Part shown: in pieces, positions 25,078 to 33,680 of the stretch
How positions within the stretch are numbered: the stretch's first letter is position 1
How the letters are laid out: each line of letters opens with the position of its first letter
NCBI GenBank assembly: GCA_023432225.1
Contig: JAEYUW010000016.1
Span: 1 to 64,000 of the forward strand
Reading direction: 5' to 3'
Source: Verrucomicrobiota bacterium
GTDB lineage: Bacteria; Verrucomicrobiota; Verrucomicrobiia; Opitutales; Opitutaceae
Length of the DNA: 64,000 nucleotides
Translations under genes and position numbers: made by a program
Notes under the pieces: model-generated
Told to the model about the DNA's origin: nothing
Database searches by the model: none
What the model saw: only the letters and a program-made list of their open reading frames with translations

Positions 25078-26135
25078 GCCGCGTCGTAGCCCACGTCGTC
25101 TCGATGAGGTTTACGCTGCCCGGGTTTCACTCGACGGTAGTGCGTTACCGATGCCGTTCGCTTGGCGACCGATTGCGTCCGCGGCCCGCACAATTCCTGC
25201 GCCGCTGCATAGTCGGCCCTGGCGGCCTCGGTGATCGTCGCGATGGGGCGGTGTTCGATGAAGAGCGACCAAGGGAGCTCCGATGCGCCTTTCGCTTTAG
25301 CGACGGTCAGCGCTCGGCGGATCCAAGCCTGCAGCCGAGTTGGGCAGCCCCACACGTAGCGGTGGATCTCCTCTCGATGATGGAGAAGGCAATCGCCAGC
25401 GTGCCACGGGATCACTTGATCGAACGAGTGCAGGATGCTCTGGAAGAGCAAGTCCTCCTCCGGGACCGCGAGGTCGTAGGGCTTCATGAGGCAGAGTTCG
25501 GTGGCTTCGGCGATTTCAGGCGAGCGCAGCCAGCGCTGCACCTGCGCGGGGCTGGCGACGATGACGTGCGTTCGCTGCATCATTTCAGCCATACGGATGA
25601 TGTAGCGGACGTGCTCGATGCTCTCAGCGACATTTGATCCGCACCGCACGAGATCGCTCGCTCGACGTAGCACGTAGTAGTCGAACGGTCGCTGAGACAC
25701 CAATCCGGTGACGACTCTGACGGGGTCTCTCGAGAGCTGAGACCAGTCGAACACGAGCTCTGCCTGTGGTGCGCACACGCGGCGCGAGGCTTGGAGTCGA
25801 GTTGCCTCCTGGTAGGAGTCCAAGAGCTTACGCTGCAGCGCTCGCGCGCTGCTCGCGGCCGGCGCGGTGATCCAGCAAATGGCTGACGCGCCGTTTCCGA
25901 TGCCGTGCGTTTGGGCCTGGTCGTGGAATCGACTGAGCATCGGAAGCATCGACTCGTTGGCCGTAGCGCCGGCGAGAATCACTGATCCAGGCTTTGCCGA
26001 GATCATGGAGGTTCCGACGTGGCGGATGTGGTGCTCCAAGTTCGGGAGGGTGAGCGCGCCCACCTGGAGTTTGTTGAGAGCTTCCTCTACGCGCGGAGGC
26101 GCTTCGACGAAAAGGGACATTTGGACTTCGTTCAT
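25074..26135 (-). CDS. tnsC: TnsC/TniB-like transposition regulator with degenerate ATPase motifs
   Basis: A 353-residue protein; ATG 26135 lies one base after the TnsAB stop. Position in the operon and the order of strands match TnsC/TniB: a P-loop region, ICWITAPAASSARALQRKLL (the usual strand after the first long helix), a Walker-B position and a sensor-1-like strand HVIVASPAQVQRWLRSPEI followed by LCLMKPYDL. However, the P-loop reads GSVILAGATANESM, without the Gly-Lys-Thr/Ser, and the Walker-B position reads PFDYYVLRRASDL, without Asp-Glu. Classical ATP binding and hydrolysis therefore look lost. It may act as an ATP-independent adaptor, or the assignment rests on a distant homologue. 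Confidence 0.7.
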   Translation of the reverse strand: MNEVQMSLFVEAPPRVEEALNKLQVGALTLPNLEHHIRHVGTSMISAKPGSVILAGATANESMLPMLSRFHDQAQTHGIGNGASAICWITAPAASSARALQRKLLDSYQEATRLQASRRVCAPQAELVFDWSQLSRDPVRVVTGLVSQRPFDYYVLRRASDLVRCGSNVAESIEHVRYIIRMAEMMQRTHVIVASPAQVQRWLRSPEIAEATELCLMKPYDLAVPEEDLLFQSILHSFDQVIPWHAGDCLLHHREEIHRYVWGCPTRLQAWIRRALTVAKAKGASELPWSLFIEHRPIATITEAARADYAAAQELCGPRTQSVAKRTASVTHYRRVKPGQRKPHRDDVGYDAA

Positions 26136-26136
26136 G

Positions 26137-28788
26137 TTAGGCGGTGGGCGCAAGGGTGAAGGTGAGGAGTTTTGACGTGTCGATTTTCGGTGCAGGCGGC
26201 CGCGCCGTGGCAGGCCTCGCTCGGCGCGCAGCGGTAGTTTCCGCGCGGATGGACTTCTCGGCATCGTTGATTGCGGTCACCAGTTCGGAGCGGCTGAGGT
26301 CGGCCGCGGTCACATTCTTGAACGGATCAGCACCTGCGGTCTGCTCGTCGATGAGTTCTGCGGCGTCGAGGATGTCCTGGGTCGGGCCGGTGAGGTCTCG
26401 ACGATGGCACTCGATGGTGCGGCGGCCGCGTGGAGGAATCGCGTAGATCACGTCGGGGTTGCCGTCATCACGGCGGAGGTCGAGCCGCTGACCCGCGAAG
26501 GCCTCGAGCTCCTTTGAGTGAAATCGTTTGTTGAGGCAGCGGACCTCGCCGCGCTCGGAGACTACGCGCTTCGGACCGTCGACGAACGGGAGCAGAGCGA
26601 TGCGGACTTGCTCGGTTGTCAGGGGCGAGATCGGGGCGGGACCAAATTTCGCGTCGACGGCTTGACTGACTGCATTGGGGGAAGGTTTGCGCTGGCGAGG
26701 AAGCTGGTTGCGAAGGATGCGGTCATCTTCCAGCACGAGTCGCAGGTCCTCGGTCGACCAAGCCACGCCACCTTTTAGATTGAGACGCTTGCTTAGGATG
26801 CGCGGCTTTTTGAGGAGCTTCGTGGTGCCGGGCATGTTGTGGACGAGCTGACGGTCCGTGGTTGAGAAGGTGGTCTCGACCGGCGCGCCTTTTCGGGGCG
26901 AGGATTTCTCGCGGAAGATCAAAGTGATCCCGAGAAAGGCGCACGCCTTCTGAATCCACCGGTTGTTGTGCTCCGAGCCCCAGTCGCAGACGATGATACG
27001 CGGCAGCCGTCCGTGGAGGCGCCAGCATTCCCATAGTAGATCGCGAATGCGCATGGCGTTGACGGCACCAGGCGCGGTCATCGACACGAGGATCTCGCCG
27101 GTGAAAGAGTCGGTCATGCGACACAGCGTGTCTCGGCCGCCGTGTTTCATGGTTAGGTCGAGCGGCGTGCTGTCGACGTGGGCGATTTGCCAGTTCCGTT
27201 GGCCGTGCGGCGACCCCATCACACTCGGTGCTGAATGGATTGGCTCCGACTCGTTGGCGAAGCGTTTGCCGCCACAGCTGAGGGCGCGCTCATGTTTGGG
27301 CACGGCGGCGCAGCGTCGGTAGATCGTTCGCTCGCTCGGGATGCCGCCCGTGATTTCGCCGCGCGCCTTCGCCGCGATGAGTTCGAGACGGACCCAGGCG
27401 ACGCTACGACCACCGCCCTTCTTTTTGAGGCTCGTGCGGATCAATTCATCGAGTTTGGCGAGCACGTCCGGCGCGGTGCGCGGCTCCGGGTTGCCGCACT
27501 CGTGGAATCGGGGGAAAAGTGCCAAGTCGCCTGGCAGTCCATGACGCTCGTTGTTCAAAAACGCGTCCCGCCAGCGACGAATCGACCGATCTTTTGGGGT
27601 GGCGCCGGCCAACCGACCGCCGGGGAGGAACGGCGTGATCGCCGCCCGACGACGCAGATACACTTGGCGATCTTCAAAGGAAGCCAAACGGAGTCGCCGC
27701 AGGAGCGTCTGCTCGGCGCCGTGGATGCCGTGAATGCGCGGGGCCAAGTCGAGCAGGGCTTGGTGAGCGAGCTTACGAACCTTCCCGTCCGGGCCCTTCA
27801 GCAGCACGGAGCGGGCCGACACTTCCTCGACCGAATAAAGCGCATTGCGCAGGGAGATCTCAGCGCCAGGCACCAGTTGGTAACCAAGCTCCTCGAGGTT
27901 CGTCGGCTTAGTGGAGCACGAGTTGAACAAGAGGGCGAACGCCCGCTCGTCGCGATGGTCGGCATAGAGCCGAAGATCTTGGGGCTTACTGGTGTCGGCC
28001 TCGCTAAGGTGAGAGAAGAGCTGCGCGTTGGCGATGAGGTGCAGCGCGATCTCGACGCGACGGGCGGGGCTCTCGATTGGTAGTTCGCTGACCGTCATGC
28101 CGGGCGTAGCTGTCACTGCGTCGTGAACGGATTTCAGCTCGTCGGCGGTGAACGGGACCGGAGGCTGGGCGTTCACGTAGGTCTGCAGCAGCAGCGACCA
28201 TTGGACGAACGGCGCCGAGAGGTTACGTTCAGTGACGATGTGGAAGGAGAAGCCCCACGCACCGAAGAAGTCTTCCACGGGCTTCGAGCGATAGCCATCG
28301 GACGTGCTTTGATAGCGGTGGGGGTGTTTCACGCACAGCGCCGCCATCTGGTCCGCGGGCTTAACCTCGAAGACCTCGACACCGGCCTTCGTGATGACCA
28401 AGAAATCCGGCGTGTAGCGGAACGTGAAGGGGACACCGTCTGCCGTCTTGCCGTGGACCGTGATGGTGCCGGGCTGGTCGATGATTTGAAGCACGTCCGG
28501 GCGCGCCAGCAGTGTCAGGAGAGTGGCGAACTCGTAGTTGCGGCTGGCGGCGGTCACGACGAACGGCATGCGCGGGTCGGCGTGATAGACCGTGTTCGAG
28601 GAGAAGCCGTTGGGGACGAGAGCGGGCGCCTCGAAGCTATTGCGGAGATAGGTCTTCGCGTCGGGGCCGGGCGGGAGGGAGAGGACGAAGGCCTCGAAGT
28701 CGAACGCGGCGCGTGCCGGGGTGTAGGCCCGCGGTTTCGGGAGATCGCAGGCCTGCTCGAGCTGGGTGGTTTTAGGAGAGGGTTTCAT
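26137..28788 (-). CDS. tnsAB: TnsA-TnsB fusion transposase
   Basis: An 883-residue protein. Residues about 60-150 are a TnsA-type endonuclease with Glu86 (SRNYEFATL), Asp128 (YTPDFLV) and Lys143 (FEVKP), the Glu-Asp-x-Lys set that cuts the 5-prime ends. Residues about 390-520 hold helix-turn-helix-type DNA-binding segments. The DDE core has Asp539 (AHVDSTPLDL), Asp602 (IVCDWGSEH) and Glu638 (PVETTF), with exactly 35 residues between the last two, followed by a beta-barrel-like domain. All catalytic residues are present, so both strands could be cut and the element moved without replicative cointegrates. Such fusions are known in some Tn7-like and CRISPR-associated groups. It is the first gene of the tns operon, divergent from the gene at 28966. 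Confidence 0.88.
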   Translation of the reverse strand: MKPSPKTTQLEQACDLPKPRAYTPARAAFDFEAFVLSLPPGPDAKTYLRNSFEAPALVPNGFSSNTVYHADPRMPFVVTAASRNYEFATLLTLLARPDVLQIIDQPGTITVHGKTADGVPFTFRYTPDFLVITKAGVEVFEVKPADQMAALCVKHPHRYQSTSDGYRSKPVEDFFGAWGFSFHIVTERNLSAPFVQWSLLLQTYVNAQPPVPFTADELKSVHDAVTATPGMTVSELPIESPARRVEIALHLIANAQLFSHLSEADTSKPQDLRLYADHRDERAFALLFNSCSTKPTNLEELGYQLVPGAEISLRNALYSVEEVSARSVLLKGPDGKVRKLAHQALLDLAPRIHGIHGAEQTLLRRLRLASFEDRQVYLRRRAAITPFLPGGRLAGATPKDRSIRRWRDAFLNNERHGLPGDLALFPRFHECGNPEPRTAPDVLAKLDELIRTSLKKKGGGRSVAWVRLELIAAKARGEITGGIPSERTIYRRCAAVPKHERALSCGGKRFANESEPIHSAPSVMGSPHGQRNWQIAHVDSTPLDLTMKHGGRDTLCRMTDSFTGEILVSMTAPGAVNAMRIRDLLWECWRLHGRLPRIIVCDWGSEHNNRWIQKACAFLGITLIFREKSSPRKGAPVETTFSTTDRQLVHNMPGTTKLLKKPRILSKRLNLKGGVAWSTEDLRLVLEDDRILRNQLPRQRKPSPNAVSQAVDAKFGPAPISPLTTEQVRIALLPFVDGPKRVVSERGEVRCLNKRFHSKELEAFAGQRLDLRRDDGNPDVIYAIPPRGRRTIECHRRDLTGPTQDILDAAELIDEQTAGADPFKNVTAADLSRSELVTAINDAEKSIRAETTAARRARPATARPPAPKIDTSKLLTFTLAPTA

Positions 28789-28941
28789 TTTGGTGGCTCC
28801 AAGAGCATAGCGGCCTAGAGGCCCTGCGGGCCTGTCTGAGCGTTCAGAGACTTCGGGTTAAGAGAGGGTCTCTTGTGCCGTTCTAGGATAGTCCTGTCGG
28901 AGCTAGGAGATACTTGGGACTGGCAAGCTCTCTTACTTTGG

Positions 28942-28958
28942 TATCCAATTGTTGGATA
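28942..28958. promoter_or_regulatory. Perfect palindrome in the tnsAB/28966 divergent promoter region
   Basis: TATCCAA and TTGGATA are perfect 7-bp arms around TTG. The site lies 7 bp upstream of ATG 28966 and 154 bp upstream of the tnsAB start. In this position a bound protein would block translation initiation or transcription of the 28966 gene, and might also affect the transposase operon. Confidence 0.5.
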
Positions 28959-28965
28959 TTTACTT

Positions 28966-29583
28966 ATGATCTCATCGGCGCGTTCTCAAGCCGTAAACCA
29001 AGCGGATGTCGAAGCACTGCTCGCACGAGCTATTGATTCGTTAGATGCTGCTATTAGGTCACTTAACGGTGATCGGGCACTTGAGCGCCAACGGCAGTGG
29101 CTTGAGCTGTTGGTCGCGGCGCTGCGCCAACGGGGAATGTTTGGCTTGGAAGAGGTTCTGCGCGGTTCGCGTGCCGGAACGGTCGTCGAGGAAGCGCGAT
29201 CATCCGCAGCAGCGGCGATCGCCGACGCCGAAACCGCGCTCAACTCGGCAGCTGGATTGCTGTATCACCCCCGGGCGGTCGATGAGCTGAGGAAGACATC
29301 CGAGGCGATCGGGGCGGTTCAGCGCCGCGTGGCCAGCAGCGTTAAAGATCCGGCAGAGGAGAGCCGCGCGATGGCGGAGGCCGATTACGTGAAGCTCCGG
29401 AAGTTCGCGGGCATGCTAATGGGCCAAGGACGCTCTGAAGATAAACTGAAAGGCTTGGCAAAGGCGCGTGAAGCGCGGAACGAGAAACGACGAATGGCTA
29501 AGCTGGACGCGAGGATGTCCAAGAATCGCGGTGTGGTTCGGGCACCGCGCCGCCCGCTCTACGGTCCACCTACGCCTCTATAG
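28966..29583 (+). CDS. Hypothetical helical protein, divergent from tnsAB
   Basis: A 205-residue protein from ATG 28966 (a TTG at 28873 would read through the palindrome and is less likely). It is almost entirely helical and charged: ADVEALLARAIDSLDAAIRS, EEARSSAAAAIADAETALNS and a strongly basic tail (KAREARNEKRRMAKLDARMS). No family recognised. Position opposite the transposase with an operator-like palindrome at its start suggests a DNA-binding or structural accessory of the element, but this is inference. Confidence 0.55.
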   Translation: MISSARSQAVNQADVEALLARAIDSLDAAIRSLNGDRALERQRQWLELLVAALRQRGMFGLEEVLRGSRAGTVVEEARSSAAAAIADAETALNSAAGLLYHPRAVDELRKTSEAIGAVQRRVASSVKDPAEESRAMAEADYVKLRKFAGMLMGQGRSEDKLKGLAKAREARNEKRRMAKLDARMSKNRGVVRAPRRPLYGPPTPL

Positions 29584-29739
29584 GTTGAGTATCTCCTGTC
29601 GCAACGAAGCAACCGCTCTGACCAAGACATGCTAGGAGGTGCATCATTTTCGGGCAGGGGCGGGGAAAGTCCATTGACCGGCACTGGCCGCACGCTACTG
29701 TGGCGGCGTAGGCACCACCGCATCGCACTCCTCGGGCCA

Positions 29740-29753
29740 GGGGGCGCGCCCCC
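29740..29753. terminator. GC-rich perfect palindrome, possible terminator
   Basis: GGGGGCGCGCCCCC is a perfect 14-bp palindrome between the 28966 gene and the RNase H-fold gene, 20 bp before ATG 29774. It could form a very stable hairpin that separates the two units or lowers translation of the downstream gene. No T run follows. Confidence 0.35.
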
Positions 29754-29773
29754 AGCGGAGCCGCTCTGCGTCA

Positions 29774-30241
29774 ATGACCCAAAAAATTGCTGGAATTAAG
29801 GTGAGTGGCGATTCGCTTGAGATGGTTGTGCTCGAGCAGGACTCGACCGGTGCGTTCACGTTGGCGAATCAGACGACGATGCAACTCCAGTCAGGGGATC
29901 GTGCCAGCGCCTGTAACATCCTTCATAACCAGCTGAGTGACTACCTAACCCAAAGGAAGGTGGCTTGCACATGTATTATCGGAAGCGCCGTGATGCCGGG
30001 GCGCTCGGCAACGCTGGCGTTGTTGCATTCGGCGGAGCTGCGCGGCGTCGCGATGGCGGCGGCCGCTGCCGCGGGTGACACGAAGTGCGTTACGAAGGCA
30101 AGCATCGGTCGCACGCTGGGTGATCGCAAATGCGACGAATACGTGAAGGACGAGGAGTTCTGGGATGCGCTTGGTATCCTTGGTCTTAAAAAAGGAATGC
30201 GCGAGGCCGCGATTGTAGCGGTAAGCCAATTCAAAAAATAG
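29774..30241 (+). CDS. RNase H-fold protein, DUF3010-like
   Basis: A 155-residue protein. The N-terminal strand IAGIKVSGDSLEMVVLEQDS, with a second strand pair, and an ending LGLKKGMREAAIVAVSQF resemble the small RuvC/RNase H-like DUF3010 family. A strand CTCIIGSAVMPG and helix in the middle are consistent. Whether the catalytic acidic residues are kept cannot be judged safely. Its stop is directly followed by the kinase ATG (30242), with no spacer, so the two are strictly paired. In the middle of a defence-rich transposon it is a candidate sensor or effector partner of the kinase. Confidence 0.5.
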   Translation: MTQKIAGIKVSGDSLEMVVLEQDSTGAFTLANQTTMQLQSGDRASACNILHNQLSDYLTQRKVACTCIIGSAVMPGRSATLALLHSAELRGVAMAAAAAAGDTKCVTKASIGRTLGDRKCDEYVKDEEFWDALGILGLKKGMREAAIVAVSQFKK

Positions 30242-31291
30242 ATGCAGTTCTCGACAGAGCTCGTAATTGGTGGACGGCTCGGGAACGGCCAGTTCGGCAC
30301 TGTGTTCCATGGGACAGATCCAGTCCATGGCGCGGTAGCGGTAAAGCTATTGAAGCCAGAACCGGCGGAGACGCCGGCGGAATGGGCTCTCCGTAGCCGC
30401 GGCCTGCTAAAGGAAGGCCAACGTCTCAAATCGGCTACCCATCGCAACGTTGTGGGCGTTCTCGGGGTCATCCGTCACGAACCGACCGACGTTTTGCATC
30501 TCGTGACTGAGTTGTGCGACGGCGGATCTCTCGATGGAGAATACCGACGGGGTCCGATGCCGTTAGCGACGGTGAAGAAAATCCTGACCGATGTGAGCGC
30601 CGGCCTCGGCCATATTCACAGCCGTGGCATGGTTCACCGGGACGTGAAGCCCGGGAATCTGCTGAAGCACGGCAACGTCTACAAGGTGGGCGACTTCGGC
30701 CTGGTCAGCGACAAGCTCCTGCTGAACTACGCCTCACTGCAGGGATACTTGGATCATCTGGCGCCGGAAGTGCATCGCAACAAAGTCACCAGCGCGCGCA
30801 CGGACATTTGGGCGCTAGGCATGACCGCTTACCGGCTCCTGCATGGTGACGCATTCTATCAAGAGTATCTCCAACGCGCGCCGGGCGAGATACCCCAATT
30901 GATCAAGCAGGGCGGTTTTGCCCAGCAGTTGCCCTGGCTTCCGCATATTCCGGAGCCATGGCGGCGCTTCCTGCGGTGCGCCCTCCATGATGATGCTCAT
31001 CGACGGCACTCAAGCTGCCATGATTTCGCGCAAGCCTTGGTTGAGCTGCCGATACAGCCCGCCTGGGACTGTCGATTTGCAGCCGGCTCGGCGGTGTGGA
31101 TGCTCACGGAAGGAAACCGCACCGTCGATGTTTCTTGGCGGGTGCATTCTCCGCGCAAACATGAGTGGTGGGCGGAGCGGACCGGCGGTGGCAAGCGCAC
31201 TATGCTGATTGGAGGCCAAAAAGGAGTCACTGTCTCGTCGAGCGCGGCTCGGCGTGACTTGGAAGCGTTTTTCGTCAAGATGGCGTCGTGA
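30242..31291 (+). CDS. Ser/Thr protein kinase (eukaryote-like)
   Basis: A 349-residue protein with a complete Hanks-type kinase domain: glycine loop GRLGNGQFGTV (residues 11-21), Lys35 in AVAVKLLK, catalytic loop HRDVKPGN (Asp134, Asn139), DFG Asp151 and an activation segment leading to LAPEV. The C-terminal 90 residues (from about 255) are an unknown module rich in Trp and basic residues, with no membrane segment or PASTA repeat. It is therefore a soluble kinase coupled to the RNase H-fold gene. Soluble kinases encoded in defence islands can trigger growth arrest by phosphorylating host proteins; that role here is inferred. Confidence 0.85.
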   Translation: MQFSTELVIGGRLGNGQFGTVFHGTDPVHGAVAVKLLKPEPAETPAEWALRSRGLLKEGQRLKSATHRNVVGVLGVIRHEPTDVLHLVTELCDGGSLDGEYRRGPMPLATVKKILTDVSAGLGHIHSRGMVHRDVKPGNLLKHGNVYKVGDFGLVSDKLLLNYASLQGYLDHLAPEVHRNKVTSARTDIWALGMTAYRLLHGDAFYQEYLQRAPGEIPQLIKQGGFAQQLPWLPHIPEPWRRFLRCALHDDAHRRHSSCHDFAQALVELPIQPAWDCRFAAGSAVWMLTEGNRTVDVSWRVHSPRKHEWWAERTGGGKRTMLIGGQKGVTVSSSAARRDLEAFFVKMAS

Positions 31292-31568
31292 GCAATCGGT
31301 CCGGCATTCGGCGGATATAGTTGCCGACGACTCGCGGCACGGATTGCCGAGCGAAGAAGCGACGTGCGATCCGCTGGCGCGGAAGAGTGCAGTGGGCGCA
31401 AAAGGCGGAAGGATCGTTCAGATTTACGCACCGTGTGCAGAAGGCGCAGACGCGAAGGTGAAACGGGGCTTCATGGGCAGAAGAAGTCATGGGGGCAGGT
31501 CAGGTCGCGGGCACTGAAGTGGCGACCCCCGGTTGCGACGGTGACCGCCACTGTTCGACAGTGACACA

Positions 31569-31799
31569 TTAGCCTGGGCTCTGCCGAGGATCGGCACTGC
31601 GCGGGTAGGTGCGCTCCTCCTCGTAGGTGCCATCCATTTTGTGGATGCGCACCGAACCAGGGTGGTCTTGCATGAAGTCGGAGGTGGCGCGCACGGCGTC
31701 CTCCTTGGTCATTCCCTCGAATACCTTCGAGGCGCGTTCACCGCCCTGCTTCTGCAACTTCCAGCTATCACCGTCGTGGCTTAGATCGTAGCGATCCAT
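31569..31799 (-). CDS. DUF2188-family small protein
   Basis: A 76-residue protein (ATG 31799) with the DUF2188 layout: a strand and Gly-rich turn (SHDGDSWKLQKQGGERASKV), a helix following EDAVRATSDFMQDHP and the strand VRIHKMDGTYEEERTYP. It is 43 bp downstream of the E1-like gene on the same strand and may be the fifth gene of the ubiquitin-like operon. DUF2188 proteins occur widely and their function is not known. Confidence 0.7.
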   Translation of the reverse strand: MDRYDLSHDGDSWKLQKQGGERASKVFEGMTKEDAVRATSDFMQDHPGSVRIHKMDGTYEEERTYPRSADPRQSPG

Positions 31800-31842
31800 T
31801 GTATTTCCTTGGTTTGGTTTTGATGTGGCTGCTGCCTGGAAA

Positions 31843-33213
31843 TCAGGCGGCCGGCCGCAAAGTGCCGTTGGCGGCGTGCCGCCGCTGATAGGGTTCCGGT
31901 TTCGAGGCGAAGCCCAGCGAGTCGTCACCGCGCAGGTGCAGGCGGAGCAATTCGTAGCGTTGGCCGCCATGCAGGCCCCGAAGGAGTTCGGCGACGACGA
32001 GCGCCGCAGCCGTGGCTCCGACAAAGGACGCGGAAATCGGCTTACGCGCCAACGTCTCGAGGACGACGCCGCATTCGCTTTCATCGAGTTCGACGCCGAA
32101 CAGGGCAGGGTCGAAGTCGCTGGTTTCGGGCCGCGCGGTTTCGGGCCAGAGGTCCCGCGGGTGTTTGCTCGCGTCAGGAAAGGTGTGCAGCAACAGCCGG
32201 TCGAACTGGTCCAGTGAGGAGCCGAGGCCGCACTCGACCACTAGGTCGAAGCCGGCGACTTCTAGGTCGCGGCGTCCGGTGGCCGAGTCAAAACCGCACA
32301 ACGCGACGCGAGGTTCGTCGTCGCCCACGCGGGTGTTGGCGTCGAACGCCCGCTCGATCAGTTTGGTTCGGAAGCCGCGGGCCTCCGCCCATGCAGCGCA
32401 CGTGCGGGTCTTGAGCGCTGTTACCACGGAGGGTTCGCACAGGAGCCCCGCGCTCCAGTTGCCCGATGTGATCACGTCGTAGTCGTGCAGGAAAAGCTGC
32501 GCTTGGCATTGGGTCGGATACGGCAACAAGCCGAGGGTCCACAGGTAGGCTTGGCCGAGGTGTCCGAGACCTAGCAGCCAAACTTTCTCCGGCAGACGAA
32601 CCAGCGCAGGGCCAGCGGCACGCGGGTCCAACCAACATTGCTCTGGCGACCACAGAGAGAGGCCGAAGGGCCGGTCACAACCGCCCAAAGCAAGGCCCGC
32701 CACATCGAGAAAACAGCGACCGACCGTGATGCCGGCGGCGAGCACACCGCCCAAAGCGAAACCTTCGCTAAGCGCGAAGGAAGTGGCAAACCCCGCAGGC
32801 GCAAATCCGCCGCGCCAGCCATCAGCCAGCAGGACCAAGTCGTCTTCTCGGGACATGAGCGCTTCCCCGAGCCAGACGGTCTTGTTGGCGTCCGCTCGTT
32901 CGGTCACCACGCTTGCCCCCAAGGCTTGGACGACACTCGAAAGAAACTGCCCCTGCCAGCCCGGCAGGATGCAAGCGATGCCTTCGGGAACTTCGACTGT
33001 GACGCCGCCCAAGAACGCGCGTTTGCCCGTATTTACCGCCGTGAGCAACGCAGCCTGATACTCGGCGCGCCGAGCCACCGTCGGCGTGCAGATCAGATGG
33101 AGACGTAGCTCCTCCAGGAGCGAAAGCGCCTTCGGGTAGTCAACGTGGTGGCGTTGCATGACCGCCTTTGCGAGGCGGTTGAGATTGTCCACGGTGGGTA
33201 AGGGAGTTTTCAC
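31843..33213 (-). CDS. E1-like (ThiF/UBA) ubiquitin-activating enzyme homologue
   Basis: A 456-residue protein from GTG 33213, overlapping the JAB stop as GTGA. The adenylation nucleotide motif is VWLLGLGHLGQA (Gly-x-Gly-x-x-Gly, residues 215-220), followed by HDYDVITSGNWSAGLL, the D-x-D and Asn positions of the family although the usual Arg is absent. A Cys in VVECGLGSS (near residue 330) is in a suitable position for thioester transfer. The first 200 residues are an extra N-terminal domain. It would adenylate the C-terminal glycine of the Ubl encoded at 34146-34637. The operon order Ubl, E2, JAB, E1 resembles the bacterial Bil and Bub-type conjugation systems. Confidence 0.8.
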   Translation of the reverse strand: MKTPLPTVDNLNRLAKAVMQRHHVDYPKALSLLEELRLHLICTPTVARRAEYQAALLTAVNTGKRAFLGGVTVEVPEGIACILPGWQGQFLSSVVQALGASVVTERADANKTVWLGEALMSREDDLVLLADGWRGGFAPAGFATSFALSEGFALGGVLAAGITVGRCFLDVAGLALGGCDRPFGLSLWSPEQCWLDPRAAGPALVRLPEKVWLLGLGHLGQAYLWTLGLLPYPTQCQAQLFLHDYDVITSGNWSAGLLCEPSVVTALKTRTCAAWAEARGFRTKLIERAFDANTRVGDDEPRVALCGFDSATGRRDLEVAGFDLVVECGLGSSLDQFDRLLLHTFPDASKHPRDLWPETARPETSDFDPALFGVELDESECGVVLETLARKPISASFVGATAAALVVAELLRGLHGGQRYELLRLHLRGDDSLGFASKPEPYQRRHAANGTLRPAA

Positions 33214-33680
33214 AGGAGAGAGAGGCGAAAGGCTGGGTCTTGGTCGGTGCAGGTGTGCCAGCGGTGATTGCCGCAGTAACGGTAGATGCCGACGCCGCGG
33301 AGGGAGAACGTGTTGGATCGCGCAAAGTGGGGCACGATGAGGGCCAGGTGGCCGACAGTGCCGACCATCGGGTGCGTCTCGTCCGCGTGACTCTGCCCCG
33401 TCCAGTCGCTAGGATGGGTGTGAACGTCGGCGACCACGCGAAGCTGGCGGGATTCGCACAGTTGCCAGAGACGAGTGTATCCGGAGCCTTGAAAGACGAT
33501 GATTCCGGTATCCAACGCGCGGGGATCGAGGTCATCGTAACAAATGTGCGCGGCGATGCGCAGTCCGTTGGGAGGAGCCAACAGGAACGCGCCGCTTTCT
33601 CGCTGACCTGCCCCGCGGGCCCGGAGGTCACGGATGAGCATGCGCCAACGCCAATACGAAATGGAAACAGTTTCATTCAT
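33210..33680 (-). CDS. JAB/Mov34 (JAMM) metalloprotease, DUB-like
   Basis: A 156-residue protein if started at ATG 33680, which overlaps the E2 stop by 8 bp; ATG 33710 would add 10 residues. The JAMM motif is complete: Glu28 (QRESGAF), His87 and His89 (DVHTHP), Ser97 and Asp100 (GQSHADE). It would bind zinc and cleave isopeptide bonds, processing the Ubl or removing it from targets. It lies between E2 and E1, as in bacterial Ubl operons. The short length (a bare JAB domain) is typical of prokaryotic members. Confidence 0.85.
   Translation of the reverse strand: MNETVSISYWRWRMLIRDLRARGAGQRESGAFLLAPPNGLRIAAHICYDDLDPRALDTGIIVFQGSGYTRLWQLCESRQLRVVADVHTHPSDWTGQSHADETHPMVGTVGHLALIVPHFARSNTFSLRGVGIYRYCGNHRWHTCTDQDPAFRLSLL

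Noticed and set aside
29559..30471. Minus-strand ORFs opposite the RNase H-fold and kinase genes
   Set aside because: Shadow frames; the plus-strand genes have clear motifs and tight spacing.
31292..31568. Short ORFs between the kinase and the DUF2188 gene
   Set aside because: No ribosome-binding site, codon bias or family; treated as a convergent intergenic region.
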